From positions 2,356,001 to 2,420,000 of the forward strand of contig NZ_JAGIOH010000001.1 in assembly GCF_017876625.1 (NCBI RefSeq): a stretch of DNA of 64,000 nt, given 5' to 3'. The notes below the pieces were generated by a model that ran no database searches, was not told the origin of the DNA, and saw only the letters and a program-made list of their open reading frames with translations. Below, in pieces: positions 1 to 8,384 of this stretch. Position numbers and translations under genes: made by a program. Position 1 is the first letter of the stretch, and each line of letters begins with the position of its first letter. The stretch is from Streptomyces syringium (GTDB lineage Bacteria > Actinomycetota > Actinomycetes > Streptomycetales > Streptomycetaceae).

Positions 1-1589
1 TGGGGGGTGGCCGAGGCGAGGACGGCCTCGGTCATGGAGTCGCGGCTGCGCGGCCAGTCGGCGAGGTCGACGGGCAGGTAGCCGTCGGCGGTGACGGGGC
101 CGGCCGGGCCGTCGGGCCCGCTCCCCCGCACGGAATCCGCGGCGGGCGCGGCACGCTCGCCACGCGGCCCGTGGACGATCTCCGCGACCGCCTCGTCGAA
201 GTAGCCGGGCGGCACCGGGAACTGCTCGCGCGCCGTCCGCGCCAGGTGTGCCGCCTTGTGCGGGTCGACGGCGAACAGGCTCGTCAGCGGCAGGAAGAGG
301 GCGATGCGCAGACAGGCCAGGGCGTAGCGGTCGACGTCGAAGCCCTTGCGGTCGGCCGGGGCGACGAAGCCGGGGTTGGCGATGGTCTGGCGGCGGCCCT
401 CGTCGATGTGCGCGGCGGCTTCGAAGTCGAGGAGGACCACCGACTCCTCGTCCTCGGCGACCATGATGTTGAACAGGTGCAGGTCGTTGAAGACGATGCC
501 GCGCGCGTGGACGGCGTCGACGGCCTCCTCGACCAGCCGGTACAGCCGCATCGCCCAGTCCGTGTAGGCGGCGAGGGCCTCGGCGCCGGGGTCCGGGTCG
601 ACCAGCGGGTGCCGCCGGGCGAAGAAGGTGTTGAGCGGCCGGCCCTCGATGAATTCGAGCACCAGGAAGTGGTGGTCGCCGAGGGTGAAGTAGTCGTGCA
701 CCTCGGGGGTGTACGGCAGCCCCGACAGCGCGCGCAGGGCGTCCCGTTCCCGCTCCAGCCGGGTCACCGCGTCGGCGCCGTCGGCGGCCAGGCCCGCGTG
801 CGGGCGGCCTTCCTTGAGGACGACCTGCCGGTCCGTGCGCAGGTCGGTGCCGACGTAGACGCCGCCGCCGTTGGAGAAGTGCAGGGCGCGGTCGATCCGG
901 TACGGGATGTCGCTGACCGTCGTCGCCGAGCGGGCCGCGAGGTGCGGGGCGAGGAAGTCGGGCAGGCTGATCCAGTCCGGGACGTGGAAGGCGGGGTCCC
1001 GGCGGTCTGGCACGAGCACCCCGTCGGCGTTCTCGACGGCCGGGCGCAGCTCGCCCTTGTCGTCGTAGCAGTGCCGCTCGGTGAAGCTGCCGTACCGCAC
1101 GTACACCGGCCCGTCGCCCCAGCGCAGGTCGGTGAGGATGTACGGGCCCGCCTCGCCGGTCAGCAGGGCGTCGAGGTCCTCGGCGACGGCCCGGCACTGG
1201 GCGTCGTCGGCGGGGTAGACGGTGATGAACTTCCCGCTGCCGCCCCGGTCGGCGTACTTGGCGTTGCGGGTGTGCAGGAGGTACGGGCTCGGCACGCACT
1301 TGAAGGCGATGCGCCGCGGTACGCAGTAGTCCCAGACGGCGGTGAGGATCCGCTCGGCGTTGTCCAGGCACGCGGAGAGGTGGATCTTCCAGCCCTGGCT
1401 GGGAAGTTGGGCGTCGAGCGGCCGGTAGGCGCGCCAGTCGGCGGAGTCGTGGCGCTGCCAGCCGGCGGGAGGCTCGCGCCGGGCGGTCGCGTAGAAGGCG
1501 GTGGGGCCGTCGCCGTCGGCGGGCAGGCGGTGCGGGGCGTCGTAGAACCGGCGGTCCGCGTCGCAGTAGACGGCGTAGCCCTTGTTCAT
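1..1589 (-). CDS. Class III lanthionine synthetase (LanKC), 3' end outside the window
   Basis: About 529 N-terminal residues are visible, from ATG at 1589 off the left edge. The start MNKGYAVYCDADRRFY is typical of LanKC enzymes, which phosphorylate Ser/Thr of a precursor peptide, eliminate phosphate, and cyclise with Cys. Visible in order are an N-terminal lyase-like region (WKIHLSA, KFITVYP), a kinase domain with the ATP lysine in VVLKEGRPHAG, the catalytic loop VFNDLHLFNIMV, and the metal-binding LLDFE in place of DFG. The C-terminal LanC-like cyclase would lie outside. AGGGAG sits close upstream of the start. No precursor peptide is recognisable in the 160 bases upstream, so it probably lies beyond the left edge. 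The family call is strong; the product is unknown. Confidence 0.9.
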   Translation of the reverse strand, partial: MNKGYAVYCDADRRFYDAPHRLPADGDGPTAFYATARREPPAGWQRHDSADWRAYRPLDAQLPSQGWKIHLSACLDNAERILTAVWDYCVPRRIAFKCVPSPYLLHTRNAKYADRGGSGKFITVYPADDAQCRAVAEDLDALLTGEAGPYILTDLRWGDGPVYVRYGSFTERHCYDDKGELRPAVENADGVLVPDRRDPAFHVPDWISLPDFLAPHLAARSATTVSDIPYRIDRALHFSNGGGVYVGTDLRTDRQVVLKEGRPHAGLAADGADAVTRLERERDALRALSGLPYTPEVHDYFTLGDHHFLVLEFIEGRPLNTFFARRHPLVDPDPGAEALAAYTDWAMRLYRLVEEAVDAVHARGIVFNDLHLFNIMVAEDEESVVLLDFEAAAHIDEGRRQTIANPGFVAPADRKGFDVDRYALACLRIALFLPLTSLFAVDPHKAAHLARTAREQFPVPPGYFDEAVAEIVHGPRGERAAPAADSVRGSGPDGPAGPVTADGYLPVDLADWPRSRDSMTEAVLASATP

Positions 1590-1701
1590 CGCACTCCCTC
1601 GTCCGGTGACGTCGTGAGGGTTCCACGGCGTCACCGCGAGGGGACAGTCGCATATGTCATGAACCCGCTATGAGGAACGCACGAGTAACAAGGCGACGCG
1701 T

Positions 1702-1733
1702 GTTCCGGTTGTGGGCTCTCTCCGTTCCGGTTG
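1702..1733. promoter_or_regulatory. Direct repeat upstream of lanKC
   Basis: GTTCCGGTTG occurs twice, at 1702-1711 and 1724-1733. The start-to-start spacing of 22 bases is about two helical turns. It lies in the gap between the ferredoxin stop and the lanthionine synthetase start. It could be a regulator site for lanKC; nothing in the sequence names the regulator. Confidence 0.3.
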
Positions 1734-1756
1734 CCGGTACGTCCCCGGGCCCCCGG

Positions 1757-1993
1757 TCATGCGTCCTCGGGCGGGAAGACCGCGGCACCGTCGTCGAGGG
1801 TCCGCAGGGTGATGGCCTCGACGGGGCAGCTCTCCGCGGCGGCGAGCACGGGCCCGGCCGCGTCGGTCTCCGGTTCGGCCGGGTGGGACTGCCGGGCGGT
1901 GTCGAGCCGGAACGCCCACGGTGCGATCCCCGCGCACATCCCCGAGCCGACGCAGACGCTCCGGTCGACCTCCACGTGCCAGCGCTCGCTCAT
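1757..1993 (-). CDS. Small 3Fe-4S type ferredoxin
   Basis: A 78-residue electron carrier of the type that feeds bacterial cytochrome P450s. The cluster ligands are the Cys residues of CVGSGMC near residue 14 and the downstream CPVEAI. The CVGSGMC spacing, where the second of the usual four cysteines is Gly, is typical of a 3Fe-4S cluster. The ATG at 1993 overlaps the aldehyde dehydrogenase stop by one base, so the two are translationally coupled. A GTG one codon upstream is an alternative start. No P450 is adjacent; the nearest (14377) is 12 kb away, so its true partner is unknown. Confidence 0.9.
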   Translation of the reverse strand: MSERWHVEVDRSVCVGSGMCAGIAPWAFRLDTARQSHPAEPETDAAGPVLAAAESCPVEAITLRTLDDGAAVFPPEDA

Positions 1994-3453
1994 CACGGTG
2001 CCTCGTAACCGGCGGGCAGGTGGATCGTCTTGTGTTCCAGATAGGCGGCGAAGCCCTCGGGCCCGAACTCCCGCCCCAGGCCGGAATTCTTGTAGCCTCC
2101 GAAGGGGCCGAGCATGTCGAGGCTGAAGGTGTTCACGGAGTACGTGCCGGTGCGCACCCGTCGCGCGACATCGATGCCGCGCTCGACGTCACGGGTCCAG
2201 ACGCTGCCGGAGAGCCCGTAGTCGGAGTCGTCGGCGATGCGGACGGCCTCCTCCTCGTCCTCGTACGGCAGGAGGCAGACGACCGGGCCGAAGATCTCCT
2301 CGCGGGCGATCCGCATGGTGTTGGCGACGTCGCCGAAGAGGGTGGGCTCGACGTACCACCCGCGCTCCTGCCCGGCGGGCCGGCCGCCCCCGGCGAGGAC
2401 CTTGGCGCCCTCGCGCTGCCCGAGCGCGATGTAGTCCAGCGACCGGCGCCGCTGGCGCTCCGCGACGAGCGGGCCGATCTGGGTGGCGGCGTCCAGCGGG
2501 TCGCCGACGACGAAGGCGGACGCGGCGGCGGCGAAGCGCTCGGCGAGCTCGTCGTAGTGGGCGCGGGGCGCCAGGACGCGGGTCTGGGCCACACAGGTCT
2601 GGCCGTTGTTCATCCAGGCGGCGGGCACGATGCCGGCGACGGCCGCGTCGAGGTCGGCGTCGGGGAGGATGACGGCGGCGGACTTGCCGCCGAGCTCCAG
2701 GGTGACGCGGGTGAGATTGCGGGCGGCGGTCGCCATGACCCGCCGGCCCGCCTCCACGGAGCCGGTGAAGGACACCTTGTCGATGCCGGGGTGCCCGACG
2801 AGGTACTCGCCGACCTCACGGCCGGCGGGCAGGATCGACAGCACGCCTTCGGGCAGCCCTGCCCCGGCGACGATCTCCGCGAGCAGATAGGCGTCCAGCG
2901 GTGTCTCCGGGGACGGCTTGAGGACGACCGAACAGCCGGCCAGCAGCGCGGGCGCGAGCTTGGCGGCCGCCACGAACTGCGGTGCGTTCCACGGCACGAC
3001 GGCCGCCACGACCCCGACCGGCTCGCGCCGCACGAGCAGCGGTCCGAGGACACCGGCCCGCCGCTCCTCGTAGGGGAAGTCCCGGGCGACGGTGATCGCG
3101 CAGTCCCAGACCATCATGGCGCCGAGCGCCTGCCCGAGGACGCTCCAGGAGTAGGGGGACCCGTTCTGCGCGGAGATGACCTCGGCGATCTCCTCGTGCC
3201 GGGCGGCGATCGCGTCCTTGATCCGCGTGACGACCTCGATCCGCTCGCCGAGCGGCCGCCGCGCCCAGACCCCGGACTCGAACGCCGCCCGCCCCGCCGC
3301 GACGGCCCGGTCCACGTCGGCGCGCGTGGCGTGCGGCACCCGCCCGATGACGCGCTCGGTGTGCGGCGAGACGACGTCGATGGTGTCCGTACCGCCCGGA
3401 TCGACCATCACCCCGCCGATGAAGAGCTGTTCGTGCTCGATGACTCCACGCAT
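1993..3453 (-). CDS. NAD(P)-dependent aldehyde dehydrogenase
   Basis: A 486-residue ALDH-superfamily enzyme oxidising an aldehyde to a carboxylate. Visible are the cofactor-binding VVPWNAPQF, the FTGSVEAGRRV loop, the general base Glu253 in TLELGGKSAA, and the nucleophile Cys287 in NNGQTCVAQ. The length is standard. The ATG at 3453 is preferred over an in-frame start 18 codons upstream because GGGAGG lies just before it. It is coupled to the ferredoxin downstream, suggesting oxidation of a P450- or alcohol-derived aldehyde. A palindromic operator lies just upstream. The substrate cannot be read from sequence. Confidence 0.93.
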   Translation of the reverse strand: MRGVIEHEQLFIGGVMVDPGGTDTIDVVSPHTERVIGRVPHATRADVDRAVAAGRAAFESGVWARRPLGERIEVVTRIKDAIAARHEEIAEVISAQNGSPYSWSVLGQALGAMMVWDCAITVARDFPYEERRAGVLGPLLVRREPVGVVAAVVPWNAPQFVAAAKLAPALLAGCSVVLKPSPETPLDAYLLAEIVAGAGLPEGVLSILPAGREVGEYLVGHPGIDKVSFTGSVEAGRRVMATAARNLTRVTLELGGKSAAVILPDADLDAAVAGIVPAAWMNNGQTCVAQTRVLAPRAHYDELAERFAAAASAFVVGDPLDAATQIGPLVAERQRRRSLDYIALGQREGAKVLAGGGRPAGQERGWYVEPTLFGDVANTMRIAREEIFGPVVCLLPYEDEEEAVRIADDSDYGLSGSVWTRDVERGIDVARRVRTGTYSVNTFSLDMLGPFGGYKNSGLGREFGPEGFAAYLEHKTIHLPAGYEAP

Positions 3454-3509
3454 CCGCACTACCTCCCACGACGATCCGGCGACCCGGCCCCCGATCTGAC
3501 GCTGCATCA

Positions 3510-3525
3510 GAACTGATAGCAGTTC
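3510..3525. promoter_or_regulatory. Palindromic operator upstream of aldehyde dehydrogenase
   Basis: GAACTG-ATAG-CAGTTC has perfect 6-base arms around a 4-base spacer, 57 bases upstream of the ALDH start. The size and symmetry suit a TetR-type repressor. No such regulator gene is adjacent, so a remote one would be needed. Confidence 0.45.
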
Positions 3526-3564
3526 CGATGGACAGAGGCAATGCGGACCTTCGACTGCGGGGGT

Positions 3565-3619
3565 GCCGCCTACGGCGGCAAGCGCCCTGCGGGCGCGTCC
3601 TCAAACGCCGGACGGGCTG
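3565..3619 (-). repeat. 55-bp dispersed Streptomyces repeat, copy A
   Basis: Read on the minus strand it begins CAGCCCGTCCGGCGTTTGAG and continues through two GC-rich hairpins (GCGCCCGCAGGGCGC and GCCGCCGTAGGCGGC). Copy B at 12835-12889 has the same length and nearly the same sequence. Shortened copies lie inside a gene at 11173-11237. The copy sits at the end of the flavoprotein gene and may act as a terminator; it is followed by TTTTTT on the plus strand. Confidence 0.7.
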
Positions 3620-3624
3620 TTTTT

Positions 3625-4737
3625 TCACCCCGCCTCGGAACGGATCGTGCTGCGCACGACAGCCTCCTTGAAAACTGCCGCGGCGCGTCCTGTCAGGGCG
3701 AACCCGCGCGGGCGGTCGTCGGCGCGGGTGAACTGGACGACACCGTCACGCCTGCCGAGGCTGATGTTGGTGAAGGCGTAACCGATCCGGACGGGACCGG
3801 GCTCCCGGCCCGTCAGCCGAGCCGCGACGACATCGGCCACACCCCGGCCCATCGGCAGGGCCGCCTGGCAGGACATCCGGCTCGGTGCCCCGGTCACCGA
3901 CACCCCGGCAGCCGCGTCGCCGACGGCGTACACCTCGGGGTGCGAGAGCGAGCGCAGGGTGGCGTCGACGAGCATCCGGCCGCTCCCATCCGTGGCGAAC
4001 CCTGCCTCGCGGGCCAGCTCCGGCGCACGGAACCCGGTGGTCCACACCACGGCGTCAGCGGCGAACGACGCACCCCCGCGGATGTCCAGGCCGTCCTCCC
4101 GCACCGCCGCGACGACGCTCCTCGGATGAACCGAGACGTCCAGCCGGTCGAGAGCCCGCCGCAGATGGGTCCGGGCTCGCGGCGCGAGCCCGGAGCCGAC
4201 GTCATCGGCACCGGTGAACAGCCGGACGCGCAGCCCGGGACAGCTCTCGGCCAGCTCCGCGGCGGTTTCCAGGCCGGTCAGCCCTCCGCCGACCACCGCG
4301 ACCGTGCCGCCGGACGCGATCTCGGCGACCCGGTGCCGCAACCGCGTCGCCTGCTCGAGGTCGGCGACGGCGTAGGCGTGCTCGGCCGCTCCGGGGACCT
4401 CGTCGAGCCGCGCCCGGCTGCCCGCCGCGTACACCAGGGTGTCGTAGCCGATCGCTCCGGGCGCGACGTCCAGACACACCCTCCGGCCGGTGGGGTCGAT
4501 CTCCGTCACGCGTGCGACGACCAGCTGGACCGGGGTACCGCTCAGTTGTCGCCGCAACGACGCCGCCGACCATGGCTGCCCGGCGGCGAACTGATGGAGC
4601 CGTACGCGTTCCACGAACCGGTCCGAGGCATTGACCAGCGTGATGGTGACGTCGCCGCGGCGCAGCTTGCGGGCGAGGCGCTTGGTCGCCAACAGACCGG
4701 CGTAACCGGCGCCCACGACGACGATGCGATGACTCAT
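3625..4737 (-). CDS. NAD(P)/FAD-dependent oxidoreductase (NDH-2-like)
   Basis: A 370-residue pyridine-nucleotide flavoprotein resembling type II NADH dehydrogenases and sulfide:quinone-reductase relatives. The N-terminal FAD-binding motif is VVVGAGYAGLLATKRLA. A second dinucleotide motif, VAVVGGGLTGLETAAELAE, follows near residue 155. EVYAVGDAAAG near residue 290 is the usual flavin ribityl-binding segment. The ATG at 4737 starts MSHRIVVVGAGY; an open frame continues upstream but has no family similarity. The gene lies 86 bases downstream of a DoxX-like gene, with an AraC regulator divergent, suggesting a small redox or stress operon. Confidence 0.88.
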   Translation of the reverse strand: MSHRIVVVGAGYAGLLATKRLARKLRRGDVTITLVNASDRFVERVRLHQFAAGQPWSAASLRRQLSGTPVQLVVARVTEIDPTGRRVCLDVAPGAIGYDTLVYAAGSRARLDEVPGAAEHAYAVADLEQATRLRHRVAEIASGGTVAVVGGGLTGLETAAELAESCPGLRVRLFTGADDVGSGLAPRARTHLRRALDRLDVSVHPRSVVAAVREDGLDIRGGASFAADAVVWTTGFRAPELAREAGFATDGSGRMLVDATLRSLSHPEVYAVGDAAAGVSVTGAPSRMSCQAALPMGRGVADVVAARLTGREPGPVRIGYAFTNISLGRRDGVVQFTRADDRPRGFALTGRAAAVFKEAVVRSTIRSEAG

Positions 4738-4823
4738 GGCATGACTTCCTCTCTGACTGCGACGACTCTGACCGCGCCGGCCTTCGCCGCCGCCTGGGAC
4801 GGACCGGTCCCCGTGCACCGGCA

Positions 4824-5195
4824 TCAGGCCGCTGATGCGGCCACGGCGACCGCCCACGCGATGTACAGGACGTTCACCACCAGCCGGGCCACCGCGCCGG
4901 CCGGCCGCTCCAGCAGCCGGGGCCGGTCCGGCCGCGCGCGTCGCAGCGCGTCCGCGTGGGACACCAGGTAGCAGGCGATCAGGGCGGCGGCGGCCCAGCC
5001 CCCGGCCGCCCGGCTGCGCGGAACCAGCACCAGCGCGCCCACCACGACCTCCGCCGCCCCCGTGACGGCCACGAGGAGCCGCTCCCGGCGCAGCCATGCG
5101 GGAACCAGCACGCGGAAGTAGCCGGGGGTCAGGAAGTGCAGGACCCCCGTGACGACCAGGAACACCGCCAACCCGGCGGCAGCGATAGCGTGCAT
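4824..5195 (-). CDS. DoxX-like small membrane protein
   Basis: A 123-residue protein with about four hydrophobic segments. It begins at the signal-anchor-like AAAGLAVFLVVTGVLHF, with further segments at LLVAVTGAAEVVVGALVL, AAALIACYLV and VVNVLYIAWAVAV. The pattern matches DoxX/MauE-type membrane proteins, often found with quinone-linked oxidoreductases. It precedes the flavoprotein gene on the same strand and probably shares its promoter. Its role in quinone redox chemistry is inference from family and context. Confidence 0.75.
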   Translation of the reverse strand: MHAIAAAGLAVFLVVTGVLHFLTPGYFRVLVPAWLRRERLLVAVTGAAEVVVGALVLVPRSRAAGGWAAAALIACYLVSHADALRRARPDRPRLLERPAGAVARLVVNVLYIAWAVAVAASAA

Positions 5196-5279
5196 GGCAC
5201 GATGATCCGTTCACCGCGTGCCTGGGCACTTGAACAAAACGATCGCCGCGTCGTCTTCGCCCGCGACACCGGAGCGACG

Positions 5280-5963
5280 ATGTTCGCCGAATCGCGCCCG
5301 TTCCGTGTCGCCCCGCACCGGCTGCCCGCGTGGAAGGCCGTGCTGCCGATCGGCGGCCACGCCGAACTCCACCGGCCGGGACGGCCCGTGGTGACGGCGC
5401 CCGGGCTGATCGTGCCGCCGCAGCTGGTCCACAGCTGTGCGGCGACCTCTCCCTATGCCGCCCTGTTCATCGACGCCTGGCTGCTGCCCTCCCGCCCGGA
5501 GCCGGTCCGGCTCGATGCCGGCGTGGTCCGCCGCCTGCTCGCCGCGCTCGGCACCACCGGTTCCGACGGCCCCGGCACCGACGCGGACCTTGCCGCCGGA
5601 TACACCGAGCTACGGGCACTCGCCGGGGACCCGGTCCCACTCGATCCGAGAGTCGCTCACGCCATCCATCTGTGCACGTCGCGCGACCCGGACCTGCCCA
5701 TCGCCTCCCTCGCCGACGAGGTCGGCCTGTCGGCCCCGCGGCTGCGCGCCCTGGTCCGCCGGGACGTGGGCATCGCGCTGGTCCGCCTGCGCCAGTGGGG
5801 CCGGCTCTCCACCGCGGTCGCCGGCCTGCCGGAGTCGACCGCCGCCCTGGCCGCGGCCACCGCGGGCTTCGCCGACCAGGCCCACTTCACCCGTACCGCG
5901 CGGGACTTCACCGGGCGCACGCCGGCCTCGCTGCGACGCGCCGAAGCGCAGGGCGCGCCCTGA
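5280..5963 (+). CDS. AraC-family transcriptional regulator
   Basis: A 227-residue regulator with an N-terminal cupin-like sensing region (HRLPAWKAVLPIGGHAEL, VPPQLVHSC) and a C-terminal double helix-turn-helix (LADEVGLSAPRLRALVRRDVG; ATAGFADQAHFTRTARDFTG). The ATG at 5280 has GGAG five bases upstream. The in-frame ATG at 5202 would leave only six bases to the divergent DoxX start, so the later start is preferred, giving an 84-base shared promoter. It probably controls the DoxX/flavoprotein operon. Confidence 0.85.
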   Translation: MFAESRPFRVAPHRLPAWKAVLPIGGHAELHRPGRPVVTAPGLIVPPQLVHSCAATSPYAALFIDAWLLPSRPEPVRLDAGVVRRLLAALGTTGSDGPGTDADLAAGYTELRALAGDPVPLDPRVAHAIHLCTSRDPDLPIASLADEVGLSAPRLRALVRRDVGIALVRLRQWGRLSTAVAGLPESTAALAAATAGFADQAHFTRTARDFTGRTPASLRRAEAQGAP

Positions 5964-6109
5964 CCGGCCCGGCACGCCCCGGCCCCCACCGCACCCCGCC
6001 GCGACGCGGCAGCCGCGCCCCGCAGCGGCAGCCCCGCCCCGAGCGGCCAGGCCCCGGCCGGGCCACCGCGCCGCCTTCGCCCCGCCCGCCCGGAGGGCAT
6101 CCGGTGTCC

Positions 6110-6330
6110 GTAAAGCGACAGCTAAAGTGTGCGTGACAACTTCATCCCGCCTCGGAACGGGGAAAGCCGGTGCGAATCCGGCGCTGACCCGCAACCGTGA
6201 GCGCGGCCCGCACCCCGGTGCGGGCCGGGTGAGCCGGAGCTCCCGCTCCGTGGCGGCAGGTCCCCGGAGCCGGTCGTGCCGCGTGCGGTGCCGTCCGGAC
6301 ACCGGCGCCGTCGAGGTATACGGAGCCGAC
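6110..6330 (+). promoter_or_regulatory. Cobalamin (B12) riboswitch
   Basis: The 490-base gap after the AraC gene holds a cobalamin riboswitch. Its signature B12 box, AAGCCGGTGCGAATCCGGC followed by GCTGACCCGCAACCGTGAG, spans about 6164-6200. A GC hairpin (CCCGCACCCCGGTGCGGG) and a GGCGGCAGGTCC segment near 6254 follow, as in the class consensus. The ends are approximate. It heads the 6454-12113 transporter operon, so that operon should be off when adenosylcobalamin is abundant. This implies a B12- or cobalt-related substrate. Confidence 0.92.
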
Positions 6331-6453
6331 GTCCCGGTGCCACCGCGTGAGGTGCGCGGCTGGGCTGCCGTGCGAGGCTGTGCACCACCCGCAGCACCCA
6401 GCCGTATGCCGCCCACCGCAGCGAGACACACCCACCGAGAGGCACCGACTTCC

Positions 6454-7716
6454 ATGGCCCCCTCCTTCGCCGTCCACGCGCGCCGCGGCGCCGCGGCCCT
6501 GGCCACCGCGGCCGTCCTCAGCGCGGCCGTGGCCCCTGCCGCGTTCGCCGACGGCTCACCGTCCCCGGCCACCGCCCCGGGGCTGTACGGCAAGAAGGAC
6601 CCGCAGTTCGACGGTGTCTTCCGGCAGTCCCTGGCCCTCCTCGCACAGAAGGCGACGGACGTCGCCCCGCCGAAGCAGGCCACCGACTGGCTCGCAGGGC
6701 AGCAGTGCGCGGACGGCGGCTTCGCCGCGTACCGGGCGGACACGGCCAAGGCGTGCGACGCCAAGGCCGGCGAGTTCACCGACCAGACCGCCCTCGCCGT
6801 GCAGGGCCTCGCGGCCACCGGCGGGCACGGCGACGCGGTGAAGAAGGGCCTGGCCTGGCTCAAGGCCCACCAGAACGAGGACGGCGGCTGGGGCATGACC
6901 CCCGGCGCCCCCAGCGACCCCAACTCCACCTCCACCGCGATCGGCGCCTACGCGGCCACCGGCCAGGACCCCGCCAAGGTGACGGCCAAGGACGGCAAGA
7001 ACCCCTACGACGCGCTCATCGGCTTCCAGCTCGGCTGTGACCAGAAGGAGGACGAGCGGGGCGTCTTCGCCTACCCGGACCAGAAGGGCAAGCTCACCCC
7101 CAACGACCTGGCCACGACCGCCGCCGCGCTGGCCGCGCTCGGCAAGGGCTACCTCGTCACACCCGTCAAGGGCGGCGACATGCCCGTCAAGCCGCTCGAG
7201 TGCGCCGACGACGAGTCGGCCAAGCCCAAGGACGCGCCGTCCGCCGGTGCCGCCGCGGCCGCCTACCTGGCCGCGAAGACCGATGCGAACAACGGCTTCA
7301 TGAAGTCCGCCATGCCGCAGGGCGGGGCCGATCCGGCCCTCACCGCCGACGCCACCCTCGCCCTCGCGGCGGGCGGCCACCGCGACGCCGCGGCCAAGCC
7401 GCTGAAGTGGCTCGGTGACGGCGCCAACAAGACCGCCGACTGGGCCAAGGGCGACCCCGGCCGGCTCTCCAAGCTCGTGCTCGCCGTGCATGCCGCCGGC
7501 GGCAACCCGCGTGACTTCGCCGGTGTGGACCTGGTGCAGCAGTTGACCGCGACCGGTCCGAAGGCGGAGGCTTCTCCGTCATCGACGGAGACCAAGGACG
7601 AGAAGAAGAAGGACGACGACACCATCGGCATCTGGTGGATCGTCGGCATCTTCTTCGTCGCGAGCGTCGGTGTCGGCTTCCTGATCAGCGGCCGCAACAA
7701 GAAGCAGCAGCTGTGA
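6454..7716 (+). CDS. Secreted, membrane-anchored prenyltransferase/squalene-oxidase-repeat protein
   Basis: A 420-residue surface protein. A signal peptide (AALATAAVLSAAVAPAAFADG) is followed by alpha/alpha-barrel repeats with the hallmarks DWLAGQQCADGGFAAY, AWLKAHQNEDGGWGM and TDQTALAVQGL. The C-terminus has an acidic/Lys linker, a membrane helix (IWWIVGIFFVASVGVGFLI) and a basic tail. This fold is shared by terpenoid cyclases and by eukaryotic transcobalamin/intrinsic factor. Being first in a B12-riboswitch operon with an ECF importer, it is a candidate extracellular corrinoid binder; that role is inference. It overlaps the next gene by four bases. Confidence 0.88.
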   Translation: MAPSFAVHARRGAAALATAAVLSAAVAPAAFADGSPSPATAPGLYGKKDPQFDGVFRQSLALLAQKATDVAPPKQATDWLAGQQCADGGFAAYRADTAKACDAKAGEFTDQTALAVQGLAATGGHGDAVKKGLAWLKAHQNEDGGWGMTPGAPSDPNSTSTAIGAYAATGQDPAKVTAKDGKNPYDALIGFQLGCDQKEDERGVFAYPDQKGKLTPNDLATTAAALAALGKGYLVTPVKGGDMPVKPLECADDESAKPKDAPSAGAAAAAYLAAKTDANNGFMKSAMPQGGADPALTADATLALAAGGHRDAAAKPLKWLGDGANKTADWAKGDPGRLSKLVLAVHAAGGNPRDFAGVDLVQQLTATGPKAEASPSSTETKDEKKKDDDTIGIWWIVGIFFVASVGVGFLISGRNKKQQL

Positions 7717-8384
7717 CGGTGGCGCGTTCCGCCGCGCGAGCCGTCGGCCCGCTGCTGATAGCCGGGCTCCTCGCCGTCCTGGGGGCCGTGCCCGCGCAGG
7801 CGGCGGGGTACCGGTACTGGTCGTTCTGGGAGCACACCGGCAGCGGCTGGGCGTACGCCACCCAGGGGCCTTCGGTGCTGCGGCCGGACGACGGGGACAC
7901 CATCGGCTTCCGGTTCGCGGTCAGCGAGGACTCCGCGCACGCCGCGAAACCCCGCGACAAGGGCGACTTCTCGGCGATCTGCGCCGCCACGCCGGCGAAG
8001 GACGGCAGCAAGCGCGTCGCGGTCGTCCTCGACTTCGGCATACCCGAGCACGCGCCGGGCGGCGAGCGCCCGCCCCGGCAGCGCATCGCGTGCGCACAGG
8101 TCGGTGAGGACGCCCGCGCCGGTGACGCGCTGGCGGCCGTCGCCAAGCCGCTGCGCTACAACTCCGCGGCACTGCTGTGCGCCATCGCGGGCTACCCGAA
8201 GTCGGGCTGCGGTGAGCAGGTGGGCGCGCAGGAGTCCGGGCAGCAGCCGTCCGCCGACGCCTCCGCCTCGAAGAAGTCCGACGGCGGGGACGACGACGGT
8301 CCTTCCGCCGGTCTGCTCGTCGGTATCGCCGCCGTGGTCGTCCTCGGCGGCGCCGCCGTGTGGCAGGCCCGCCGCCGCGCATGA
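7713..8384 (+). CDS. SCO2322-family secreted/anchored protein
   Basis: A 223-residue protein starting at GTG 7713 inside the previous stop (GTGA). It has a signal peptide (VGPLLIAGLLAVLGAVPAQA), a conserved YRYWSFWEHTGSGWAYATQG segment at the mature N-terminus, one cysteine pair region (FSAICAAT, RIACAQVG, LLCAIAGY, SGCG) and a C-terminal helix (AGLLVGIAAVVVLGGAAVW) with a basic tail. It matches my memory of the SCO2322 family, which sits with ECF transporter genes in Streptomyces. Its biochemical role is unknown; a substrate-capture partner of the upstream protein is plausible. Confidence 0.82.
   Translation: MTVARSAARAVGPLLIAGLLAVLGAVPAQAAGYRYWSFWEHTGSGWAYATQGPSVLRPDDGDTIGFRFAVSEDSAHAAKPRDKGDFSAICAATPAKDGSKRVAVVLDFGIPEHAPGGERPPRQRIACAQVGEDARAGDALAAVAKPLRYNSAALLCAIAGYPKSGCGEQVGAQESGQQPSADASASKKSDGGDDDGPSAGLLVGIAAVVVLGGAAVWQARRRA

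Noticed and set aside
171..1673. Long plus-strand open frame of 500 codons opposite the lanthionine synthetase
   Set aside because: Its translation is low-complexity, full of Val/Gly/Arg runs, as expected for the mirror of a high-GC gene; the minus strand encodes a clear LanKC.
5437..6453. Upstream extension of the terpenoid-cyclase-fold protein through the riboswitch
   Set aside because: It runs through the AraC gene and the cobalamin riboswitch; the ATG at 6454 gives a proper signal peptide.
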